Below, one piece after another: positions 34,702 through 41,975 of a stretch of DNA of 64,000 bases. The position numbers and the translations under genes are program-made. The DNA comes from an uncultured beta proteobacterium. Its GTDB lineage: Bacteria; Pseudomonadota; Gammaproteobacteria; Burkholderiales; Burkholderiaceae_C. Under the pieces are notes generated by a model. The model did no database searches and had not been told where the DNA came from. It saw only the letters and a program-made list of their open reading frames with translations. Location: positions 1-64,000 of the forward strand of contig CAILZB010000056.1 of assembly GCA_903838565.1 (NCBI GenBank). The letters run 5' to 3'. Position 1 is the stretch's first letter; every line of letters begins with the position of its first letter.

Positions 34702-35556
34702 ATGGACCCACTTTCAATTCAACACCAAGCGGACCAAGGCCGGTTCTGGGCCGAGGTCGACGGTCACGCCCTGGAACTGGACTACCAGTGCCGCGGCGAT
34801 CAACTCATCTTCCACCACACCGGCACGGCGCCGGCGTTGCAAGGGCGCGGTCTGGCGGGCCAGTTGGTGGAGCACGCGCTGCAATGGGCGGCGCCGCTGG
34901 GCCTGCAATTGGTGCCGGCCTGCAGCTACGTCGCCGCTTATCTGCAGCGCCATGCGCGCTGGCAGCGGCTGCTCGAACCGTTACTGGTGCAGAAGGTGTT
35001 GAACTACTGGTTCGGACCGTTGGGCAGCGAGACCGACGGGCAGATTCGCGCGCTCTGGTTCGAGAAGAACGACGCCACCGACGCCGAGATCAGAGAGCGC
35101 TTTGGCGCACTGATTGAGCAAGCCCTGGGCCGCGGTCTGAGCGGTTGGGAGACCACGCCGCTGGGTCGTCTGGCGTTGATCATCGTGCTGGATCAGTTCA
35201 CGCGCAACGTTTTCAGGGACAGCGCACGTGCCTTCGCCGGTGACGCGCAAGCGTTGCAAGCGGCGCTGGTTCTGCTGGAGAGCGCTGCCTTCGCGCAGCT
35301 CGAGCCGCTGCAGCGCTGGTTCGTGCTGATGCCGCTGGAGCATGCCGAAGACCTCGCCATGCAGCAGCGCTGCGTCGCTGAGTTCGAGGCGCTGACGGCG
35401 CTTGACGCCCGGCTGGCAGGTGCGCTCGATTACGCGCGCCGCCACCTGCAAGTGATCGAGCGCTTTGGCCGCTTCCCGCACCGCAACCAGGTGCTCGGTC
35501 GGCCTTCAACGGCGCAAGAGTTGAGCTATCTGGCGCAGCCTGGCTCGGGATTCTGA
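34702..35556 (+). CDS. Fusion of a GNAT (NATD1/YjdJ-type) acetyltransferase domain and DUF924
   Basis: Residues 1-90 are a short N-acetyltransferase-like domain (ELDYQCRGDQLIFHHTGTAP; LQGRGLAGQLVEHALQWA; CSYVAAYLQRH). Residues 95-284 are a DUF924 domain (VLNYWFG; RALWFEKNDATDAEIRERFG; LALIIVLDQFTRNVFR; LMPLEHAEDL; RFGRFPHRNQVLGR). These are usually separate genes, and the frame runs through without interruption. It follows the S9 peptidase by four bases and is probably cotranscribed. Function is unknown; the GNAT part may acetylate a small molecule or protein. Confidence 0.82.
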   Translation: MDPLSIQHQADQGRFWAEVDGHALELDYQCRGDQLIFHHTGTAPALQGRGLAGQLVEHALQWAAPLGLQLVPACSYVAAYLQRHARWQRLLEPLLVQKVLNYWFGPLGSETDGQIRALWFEKNDATDAEIRERFGALIEQALGRGLSGWETTPLGRLALIIVLDQFTRNVFRDSARAFAGDAQALQAALVLLESAAFAQLEPLQRWFVLMPLEHAEDLAMQQRCVAEFEALTALDARLAGALDYARRHLQVIERFGRFPHRNQVLGRPSTAQELSYLAQPGSGF

Positions 35557-35754
35557 GGCCGAACTGCGTTGGCCGGGTTGGCGGCCCGCCCGCCGCTGCC
35601 GGGAAAACCCTTGCCGTTCAACCCGCCTCACGACGGGCGCGGGGCTGGTGCTTGTTGTCAAAATGAGATAGAGTTCGCGCCGACCCGACTCCGATTGAGT
35701 GAACCCGAGGCGGGATCAGCGCGCTTTGGACAACGAATCGCAGGGAGAAGCACC

Positions 35755-36642
35755 ATGTCGAACATCCATCTGGTTTCCATTTCGCCGCGCCAACTCGACC
35801 CCGCCAGCTTGGGTGGCCTGTATGACCTGGAGCGCTTTGAGAAGAAGTACCTGGCTCAGGGCGATTCATGGTTTTCCATCGGGCATATGCCGCCATGGGC
35901 CACAACCAATGTCTTGCAGCAGATGGCACTCTCGCGCTCGGCCGTGGTGGTCAATTGCGCGCATCCCGGCATGGAGTTGTCGCACATGGCTGACACCAGC
36001 ACCGAGCCGACCTTTCTCAATCTGCTCAACGGCAGCGGCAACAAATTGCTGGCGTGGAAATGGGATGCCATTCTGATGTCCGGCGGTGGCAACGACTTGA
36101 TCGACGCGGCTCAGGCCGATCCCAAAGCTGAACCCAAAGCTCGACTGCTGCGCAGGGCCGATGAATGGCCTGCCGATGGCGGCGTCGAGGGCTACGTCAG
36201 CGAACCTGGGTGGCAGGTGTTTGCCGACCACCTGGACTTGGTGCTTTTCAACCTGCTGGAGGAGCGCGACCGCAACGTCAACCAGGGTGTGCCGTTGTTG
36301 CTGCACACCTACGACTACGTGACCGTGCGCAACGCTCCAGCCGGGTCGGGCCTGGGGCCCTGGCTGTACAGGGCCATGAAGGATATCTATCGTATTCCCG
36401 CAGCGGACTGGGACGCGCTTTCCGATACGCTGATTCGCAGACTGCAAACCCTGATGAGAGGCCTGGGGCAAAAGTACGCGGGCCGAAACGTGGTCGTGGT
36501 CGACTCCGTGGGCACGCTCACGCGCGCCGAACCGGGAACGTCGGGCGTGAGTGGCGACTGGGAGAATGAAATCCACCCCACACCGCACGGCTACTCGCTG
36601 CTGGCGCAAGTCTGGCGTGGTCCTTTGGACGCCCTGGCGTGA
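35755..36642 (+). CDS. SGNH/GDSL-type hydrolase-like protein
   Basis: The 295-residue protein has the block order of SGNH hydrolases: GDSWFSIG near 40, MSGGGNDLID near 107 and NEIHPTPHGY near 278, supplying candidate Ser, Gly/Asn and His residues. No signal peptide is seen, so it is probably cytoplasmic. Ester hydrolysis is likely but the substrate is unknown. The frame is open further upstream, but the ATG at 35755 has AGGGAGA seven bases before it. The preceding 198-bp gap holds no recognised element. Confidence 0.75.
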   Translation: MSNIHLVSISPRQLDPASLGGLYDLERFEKKYLAQGDSWFSIGHMPPWATTNVLQQMALSRSAVVVNCAHPGMELSHMADTSTEPTFLNLLNGSGNKLLAWKWDAILMSGGGNDLIDAAQADPKAEPKARLLRRADEWPADGGVEGYVSEPGWQVFADHLDLVLFNLLEERDRNVNQGVPLLLHTYDYVTVRNAPAGSGLGPWLYRAMKDIYRIPAADWDALSDTLIRRLQTLMRGLGQKYAGRNVVVVDSVGTLTRAEPGTSGVSGDWENEIHPTPHGYSLLAQVWRGPLDALA

Positions 36643-36777
36643 TCGCCATGAGCGACCGCCTGTTCGGCAAGCTTGTCAAATCGATGGCATCATCTGGCGC
36701 CGCCGGCGCTCGTCTGCACACGGGCGCATGCCGGACGTGATCCAGGAACTTTCGAATACCAGCACAAGGAGATTGCC

Positions 36778-37710
36778 ATGCACCTCATCCGACCCGACGC
36801 CTTGCGCGCGCCGCGATCCTTCCTCAAACCCTTCTGGGTCGCGCTCTGTGCCTGCGCGCTGCTTGCGGCCTGCGGCAGCGTTCCGCCCAAGGAGGACCAC
36901 ATCGCGAGTCAGAGCGCCGCCCCCCCGGTGACTGCGACCGAAGTGATGTTCATCCACGGCATGTTCGTCACCGCCGGCTGCTGGGACCAGTGGCTGCCGC
37001 TGTTCGAGAAGGCCGGCTACAAAGTGTCGGCACCCGCATGGCCGGCGCATCCGGTGCCGCCGCAGCGCGTGCGCGACCCTGAGAACATGAAGGCGCTGGG
37101 CCAGTTGCAGTTGGCGCAGGTGCTGGACCACTTCAGAAAGATCCTCAAGGACAAGCCCGTTAAGCCGATACTGGTGGGCCACTCCATGGGCGGGCTTGTG
37201 GCTCAAATCCTGTTGCAGGAGGGCTTGGCCCAGGCGGCTGTGGTGATCGACTCTGCGCCGCCCAAAGGCATCCTGTTTGTCAGCGGACCGTTCCTGAAGT
37301 CCAATTGGAAGCTGATCAATCCATTTGCCGATTCCGACAAGCCGGTGGCGATGACGCGTGAAGAATTTGCCTACGCGTTTGCCAACCAGCAGACCGACGC
37401 GGTGGTGGACGCGGGCTTTGCCACCCAGGTGGTGCCCGAGTCGCGCCATCTGGGCAAGGACGCGTTGACCGATGTGGCGGCGATCGACACCAGCAAGGCG
37501 CGCGGGCCGCTGCTGCTTATCGCCGGCGAGATGGACCACATCATCCCAGCGGCGTTGAACTACAAGAACTTCGAGATCTACCGCAGCACGCCGGCCAGCA
37601 CCGACTTTCAGATGTTCCCCAACCGCGACCACTGGCTGATTGCCGGCGCGGGCTGGGAGGATGTGGCCCAGCAAACGCTGGCGTGGATCGACAAGCAGAA
37701 CCGCCGCTGA
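36778..37710 (+). CDS. Alpha/beta hydrolase lipoprotein
   Basis: The 310-residue protein has a lipoprotein signal ending in ALLAACG and an alpha/beta hydrolase fold: oxyanion motif MFIHGMF, nucleophile elbow VGHSMGGL, acid in LIAGEMDHI and His in NRDHWL. It is likely an envelope-attached esterase or lipase-like enzyme; the substrate is unknown. AAGGAG lies before the ATG. It converges with ycaO and shares a hairpin terminator with it. Confidence 0.85.
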   Translation: MHLIRPDALRAPRSFLKPFWVALCACALLAACGSVPPKEDHIASQSAAPPVTATEVMFIHGMFVTAGCWDQWLPLFEKAGYKVSAPAWPAHPVPPQRVRDPENMKALGQLQLAQVLDHFRKILKDKPVKPILVGHSMGGLVAQILLQEGLAQAAVVIDSAPPKGILFVSGPFLKSNWKLINPFADSDKPVAMTREEFAYAFANQQTDAVVDAGFATQVVPESRHLGKDALTDVAAIDTSKARGPLLLIAGEMDHIIPAALNYKNFEIYRSTPASTDFQMFPNRDHWLIAGAGWEDVAQQTLAWIDKQNRR

Positions 37711-37717
37711 TTTTCAC

Positions 37718-37747
37718 GTGAGAGTGCGCCGTGTGGCGCGCTCTCAC
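37718..37747. terminator. Bidirectional hairpin between hydrolase and ycaO genes
   Basis: GTGAGAG...CTCTCAC closes a 13-bp stem with one mismatch around a GTGT loop. The ycaO stop codon lies inside the right arm. TTTT just left of the stem gives an A-run/T-run for the minus-strand side. Confidence 0.55.
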
Positions 37748-39471
37748 ATGCTGGCGTGCACTTTGTCGTAGGCCGCCAGCAGCTTGCGGTGCATCTCGCA
37801 GCCTTCCAGCGTCAGGCTCGGGGCCGAGATGCCCATGAAGCGGTCGGCCTGCATGATGAGGGCGTGGGCCTGGGCCACGGCGCCCGCGCCATAGAGCTGA
37901 CGCAGCGCGTCCAGGTACGGGCCAGTGTCGCCCATGTCGGTGAGCTTGATCAGGCTCTCGATGCAGGCGTAGACTGCGCGCCGCTGCGGATTGATCTGGC
38001 CGAAATGGCGGATCCAGTCGCAGCCTTCGAGCGTCGCGGCTTCGTCACCGATGGCCAGCGCCAGCAGCGTCTTGAGTTCGCCCACGCGCAAATCGGCCCA
38101 GAAGGTGCCCGCATCCGCCGCCAGGCCGATCACGGCCGCCACCGGGCGCTGGTCCGCCAGCGCGGATTCGTTCAGCGCGTCCAGCAGGTCCGAGCATTCC
38201 TCGTCGTCCAGGTCGGTGAGGTTGAGGATGGCTTCGCGCATGTCGTTGCCGACCGAATTGTTCTCGAAGTCCAGGTCGTCCACCGGGTAGATCTCGGACA
38301 TGCCGGGCACCAGGATGCGGCAGGCGTAGACGCCCAGATGCGTGAAGTCGGCGATGTAGATGTCACGCCCGTCCTGGTGGATGCGCTCCACCGCCCAGGC
38401 ATAGTCTTCGGCTGTGGTGTTGCTGAAGTTCCAGTCGCAAAACGGATGATCGGGCTCGTCGCCCAGGAACTTCCAGTGGATCACGCCGCTGGAGTCGACA
38501 AAGTGGATTTCGATGTTGGTGGAGCTGGCCACTTCTTCCAGGTCGAAGCCCGGCGCAGGAAAGCCGCCGAGCGAGTCCAGCGCACGGCCCTGCAGCAGTT
38601 CGGTCAGCGCCCGTTCCAGCGCGATCTCGAAGCGCGGATGCGCGCCGAAGCTGGCGAAGCAGCCCTGGTCCTCGGGGTGCAGCAGGGTCACGTTCATCAC
38701 CGGGTACTGGCCGCCCAGGGAGGCGTCCTTCACCAGGATGCCGAAGCCCGCTGCGCGCAACGCCGCAATGCCGGCAGCGATGCGCGGGTAGCGCGCGATC
38801 ACGGCGTCTGGCACGTCGGGCAGGCAGATGCCCTCGCTGATGATGCGGCCCTTGATGTGGCGCTCGAAGATCTCCGACAGCGCTTGCGTGCGTGCCTCCG
38901 CCTGGGTGTTGCCGGCCGACATGCCGTTGCTTACGTACAGGTTGCCGATGATGTTGACCGGGAAATAGGTGAGGGCGCCATCGCGCTGGCGCACATAAGG
39001 AATCGCGCAGATGCCGCGTTCGGCGTTGCCGGAATTGAACTCCACCAGCGCGCTGGCGTCGATGCTGCGTTCAGGGTTGTAGAACTTGTGCAGTTCGGCG
39101 TTCAATACTGCCGATGGCCAGCGTCCATCTTCGCCCGCGGCAAACCAGCGCTCCTGCGGGTAGTGCACGTGCTCGCGGTTCGCGACGTCGGGCCCAAGGT
39201 AGTAGTGGGTCCAGAAATAGTTGGTGGAAAGGCGCTCGAAGAACTCGCCCAGGGCGCTGGCCAGACACGCCAGCCGTGTGGCGCCCTTGCCATTGGTGAA
39301 GAGCAGCGGGCAGTCGCGGTCGCGGATGTGCACCGACCAGATCCCGTCCACGGGATTCAGCCAGGATTTCTCCTCGATATGAAAACCCAGGGCCTGCAGC
39401 TTGGTCTGCAGCGTGTTGATGGTGGATTCGAGCGAGGCGTCTTTGCCGGGGATGAAGTTTTCGGTGGTCAT
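37744..39471 (-). CDS. ycaO: YcaO, ATP-dependent cyclodehydratase-like S12 methylthiolation accessory factor
   Basis: The 575-residue protein follows E. coli YcaO almost throughout: FIPGKDASLE, SWLNPVDGIWSVHIRD, FTNGKGATRLACLASALGEF, FERLSTNYFW, NIIGNLYVSNGMSAGNT, SLGGQYPVMNVTLL, FASFGAHPRFEIALERALTE, DWNFSNTTAED and ADFTHLGVYACRILVPGMSE, then a TPR-like C-terminal part. E. coli YcaO supports RimO-dependent methylthiolation of ribosomal protein S12. The frame extends upstream, but the family start matches the ATG at 39471. No precursor peptide or thiazole/oxazole cluster gene is nearby, so this is the housekeeping type. Confidence 0.93.
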   Translation of the reverse strand: MTTENFIPGKDASLESTINTLQTKLQALGFHIEEKSWLNPVDGIWSVHIRDRDCPLLFTNGKGATRLACLASALGEFFERLSTNYFWTHYYLGPDVANREHVHYPQERWFAAGEDGRWPSAVLNAELHKFYNPERSIDASALVEFNSGNAERGICAIPYVRQRDGALTYFPVNIIGNLYVSNGMSAGNTQAEARTQALSEIFERHIKGRIISEGICLPDVPDAVIARYPRIAAGIAALRAAGFGILVKDASLGGQYPVMNVTLLHPEDQGCFASFGAHPRFEIALERALTELLQGRALDSLGGFPAPGFDLEEVASSTNIEIHFVDSSGVIHWKFLGDEPDHPFCDWNFSNTTAEDYAWAVERIHQDGRDIYIADFTHLGVYACRILVPGMSEIYPVDDLDFENNSVGNDMREAILNLTDLDDEECSDLLDALNESALADQRPVAAVIGLAADAGTFWADLRVGELKTLLALAIGDEAATLEGCDWIRHFGQINPQRRAVYACIESLIKLTDMGDTGPYLDALRQLYGAGAVAQAHALIMQADRFMGISAPSLTLEGCEMHRKLLAAYDKVHASM

Positions 39472-39517
39472 GCGGGGAGCATATCGCACCGCCGTGTCGC
39501 GCCTGCGTGGGTTAGGG

Positions 39518-39612
39518 GTAGGTCGGGTTAGCGCAGCGTAACCCGACAACTTCTGTGCCGTTGCTTCATCCGGCATTTGTCGGGTTACGCCCGGTGGGCT
39601 AACCCGACCTAC
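39518..39612. repeat. Pair of inverted REP-like elements (GTAGGTCGGGTTA type)
   Basis: The element at 39518-39548 runs from GTAGGTCGGGTTAGCGC to GTAACCCGACA; that at 39578-39612 is its inverted relative, ending GGCTAACCCGACCTAC. Each is itself a dyad (GTCGGGTTA/TAACCCGAC). The arrangement is like a BIME. This repeat type is common between genes in beta- and gammaproteobacteria. Confidence 0.75.
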
Positions 39613-39624
39613 GACTTATTGTTT

Positions 39625-39661
39625 TATCCGGGTGTAATTGTGTTATATTAATACCCGGATA
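39625..39661. promoter_or_regulatory. Wide dyad around the promoter of the DUF2239 gene
   Basis: TATCCGGGT (39625-39633) and ACCCGGATA (39653-39661) are perfect inverted 9-mers separated by 19 bp. Between them is AT-rich DNA with a -10-like TTATAT. The right arm lies three bases before the first ATG, so a bound dimer would block expression. The regulator is unknown. Confidence 0.5.
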
Positions 39662-39664
39662 TAA

Positions 39665-40360
39665 ATGATGTCATCGACTGGCTTTGGAAAACACTCAATG
39701 AACCACTGGACACACGCTCAATGCACCGCCTTTGAAGGCAGTCGCCGTATTGCCTCGGGCGCGCTCAAGGAAGTGGCGCTGGCGGCCAAGCTGGCCCATG
39801 ACCGCTCGACGCACAGCGCTTCGCCGCCGCCGGTTCTGATCTTCGACGACGCCACGAGCGAGGTGATCGAGCTCGATTGGCGCGGCTCCAGCGCCGCTTT
39901 CGCAGCCCGGCTTGACGACATGCTGCTGCAGTGCTCGGCCATGGCGGCACCGGAGCCGAACGAGGCGCAAGAGGCTTCGCAGGCGCAGCCAGCGCTGCGC
40001 GGCCCGGGTCGGCCCAAGCTGGGTGTGGTGGCACGCGAGGTGACGCTGCTGCCACGCCATTGGGAATGGTTGAGCCGCCAGACCGGTGGCGCTTCGGTGG
40101 CGCTGCGCAAACTGGTGGACGCAGCGCGCCGCGCGTCGGAAGTCAACGACCGGGTGCGTCACGCCAGCGCCATGGGCTACAAGTTCATGGCCACGCTCGC
40201 GGGGCATGAACCCGGCTTTGAAGAAGCCAGTCGCGCGCTGTTTGCCGGGGACAAGGCGCAGTTTGAAGCACAGATCGCCGCCTGGCCGGTCGATGTCCAG
40301 ATGCACCTGAAAAAGATACTCGTCGACGCCTTTGCGGCGCCGTCTGCCAGCCCCAACTGA
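39665..40360 (+). CDS. DUF2239 family protein
   Basis: The 231-residue soluble protein matches the DUF2239 pattern: CTAFEGSRRIASGALKEVALAAK, LIFDDATSEVIELDWRG, then GRPKLGVVAREVTLLPRHWEWLSRQTGGASVALRKLVDAAR and a helical C-terminal end. The middle PRHWEWL...ASVALRKLV segment looks like a ribbon-helix-helix or HTH-like unit. No function is known. Translation may start instead at 39698 (MNHWTHAQ), where GGAAAA precedes. MATE-family gene starts two bases after its stop. Confidence 0.78.
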   Translation: MMSSTGFGKHSMNHWTHAQCTAFEGSRRIASGALKEVALAAKLAHDRSTHSASPPPVLIFDDATSEVIELDWRGSSAAFAARLDDMLLQCSAMAAPEPNEAQEASQAQPALRGPGRPKLGVVAREVTLLPRHWEWLSRQTGGASVALRKLVDAARRASEVNDRVRHASAMGYKFMATLAGHEPGFEEASRALFAGDKAQFEAQIAAWPVDVQMHLKKILVDAFAAPSASPN

Positions 40361-40361
40361 A

Positions 40362-41750
40362 ATGCCCATGAGCAAGAATTCAACCGCTCCCGAAGCTGGC
40401 GCCAAGCCCGCTCCACCCATCCTGTGGAAAAGCTATCTGGCGTTTCTGGCGCCGATGATCCTGAGCAACTTCCTGCAGTCCATCTCCGGCACGGCGAACA
40501 ACATCTATCTGGGGCAGATGCTGGGCGTGCGGGCCATGGCTTCGGTCTCGGCCTTCTTCCCGGTGCTGTTTTTCCTGATCGCCTTCATGATCGGACTGGG
40601 GTCGGGTGCGTCCGTGCTGATCGGCCAGGCATGGGGTGCGAAGGAGCGGGACCGCGTCAAGGCCATCGCCGGCACCACGCTCATGATGGGCTTGAGTGCG
40701 GGTTTGCTGGTGGCGGTGTTTGGCGGTTGGTTTGCCGACGTGATGCTGCGCGCCCTGGGCACGCCGGCGGACATCCTGAGCGGCTCAACGGCCTATGCCC
40801 GCGTCATGCTGTTGGCCGCGCCGCTGATCTTCACATTTTTGTTGACGACCTCGATGCTGCGCGGCGTGGGCGACACGACGACGCCCTTGCTGACGCTCCT
40901 GATCGCCATCGGCGTGAGCCTGCTTCTGACACCGGCGCTGATCCAGGGGTGGCTGGGTTTGCCGAAAATGGGCGTGGCCAGCGGCGCCTATGCCGCAGCG
41001 ATTTCCTACGCGATTGCGCTGGCCTGGTTGGCGTGGTATCTGCGGCGCAAGAAACACGTGCTGGCGCCCACCGCCACGTCGCTGCAATACCTCACCATCA
41101 ACCGCGCCTTGATGCAAAAGGTGCTGCGCATCGGCCTACCCACGGTGCTGTCCATGACCACCGTGTCGATCGCAGAAATTGCCGTGCTGTTTCTGGTGAA
41201 CCGCTATGGCTCCCAGGCCACGGCCGCCTACGGTGCGGTGAATCAGATTGTGTCCTACGTGCAGTTCCCCGCGATCTCGATTGCCATCACAGCCTCCATC
41301 CTTGGAGCGCAAGCCATCGGCGCGGGCAGGGCGCAGACGCTGGGGCATATCGCGCGCACCGGCATCGCGCTGAACCTGGCGTTGACGGGCTCGCTCGTGC
41401 TGCTGGGCTACCTGTTTTCGCGCAGCATTCTGGGTTTGTTCATCACCGAAGCGGCGGTCGTGGACCTGGCGCAGACGCTGCTGCACATCATGCTGTGGAG
41501 CAGCGTGATCATGGGCATGTCGATGGTGCTGTCGGGCCTGATGCGCGCCAGCGGCACGGTGCTGGCGCCCACCGCGATTGGAATGCTGGCCATTGCCGGC
41601 ATAGAGGTCCCCCTGGCCTGGGCGCTGAGCAACCGGTACGGCCTCAACGGCATCTGGGCCGCGTACCCTGTGGCCTTCCTGTCGATGCTGGCGATGCAAA
41701 CCGCCTACTACCGGTTGGTGTGGAAAAAGAAGCCGGTTCGCCGGTTGTAA
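40362..41750 (+). CDS. MATE-family multidrug/sodium antiporter
   Basis: The 462-residue inner-membrane protein has about 12 helices in two related halves: APMILSNFLQSISGTANNIYLGQMLGVRAMAS at the start and GLPTVLSMTTVSIAEIAVLFLVNRYG at the second half. The pattern is that of NorM/DinF-like MATE exporters, which expel cationic drugs with Na+ or H+. The ATG is immediately after the DUF2239 stop; a second ATG two codons on is equally possible. Both genes probably share the promoter with the wide dyad. Confidence 0.9.
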   Translation: MPMSKNSTAPEAGAKPAPPILWKSYLAFLAPMILSNFLQSISGTANNIYLGQMLGVRAMASVSAFFPVLFFLIAFMIGLGSGASVLIGQAWGAKERDRVKAIAGTTLMMGLSAGLLVAVFGGWFADVMLRALGTPADILSGSTAYARVMLLAAPLIFTFLLTTSMLRGVGDTTTPLLTLLIAIGVSLLLTPALIQGWLGLPKMGVASGAYAAAISYAIALAWLAWYLRRKKHVLAPTATSLQYLTINRALMQKVLRIGLPTVLSMTTVSIAEIAVLFLVNRYGSQATAAYGAVNQIVSYVQFPAISIAITASILGAQAIGAGRAQTLGHIARTGIALNLALTGSLVLLGYLFSRSILGLFITEAAVVDLAQTLLHIMLWSSVIMGMSMVLSGLMRASGTVLAPTAIGMLAIAGIEVPLAWALSNRYGLNGIWAAYPVAFLSMLAMQTAYYRLVWKKKPVRRL

Positions 41751-41867
41751 AAGGGCGGAGTGCACCGCAGCCGTTGCAAGGACGCCACGAAATTCAACGA
41801 TCTGGCGCATCCTAGGGATTGTCCGGATAAGACCTGGATTTCTCCGATGCTACATTCCAACCATCGA

Positions 41868-41883
41868 TTGGGAACGATTCCAA
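41868..41883. promoter_or_regulatory. Candidate LacI-family operator before the TonB receptor gene
   Basis: TTGGGAACGATTCCAA is a 16-bp near-palindrome with the central CG pair typical of LacI-family sites. It resembles the site at 50429-50444 in the same locus. An additional TTCCAA half-site lies 8 bp upstream. The regulator at 49311 is the proposed ligand. Confidence 0.55.
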
Positions 41884-41975
41884 TTTGATGACCGCCAAAG
41901 TACTTCAGAGCTGCGCGTCATGGTCGTGACATGTTCACGCAGCATTTTTATACCGAGCCCCGTAGGAGACACCCC

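Noticed and set aside
37744-39471. YcaO as part of a thiazole/oxazole peptide cluster
   Set aside because: The protein matches the E. coli-type YcaO through its full length and no precursor peptide, dehydrogenase or export gene is adjacent.
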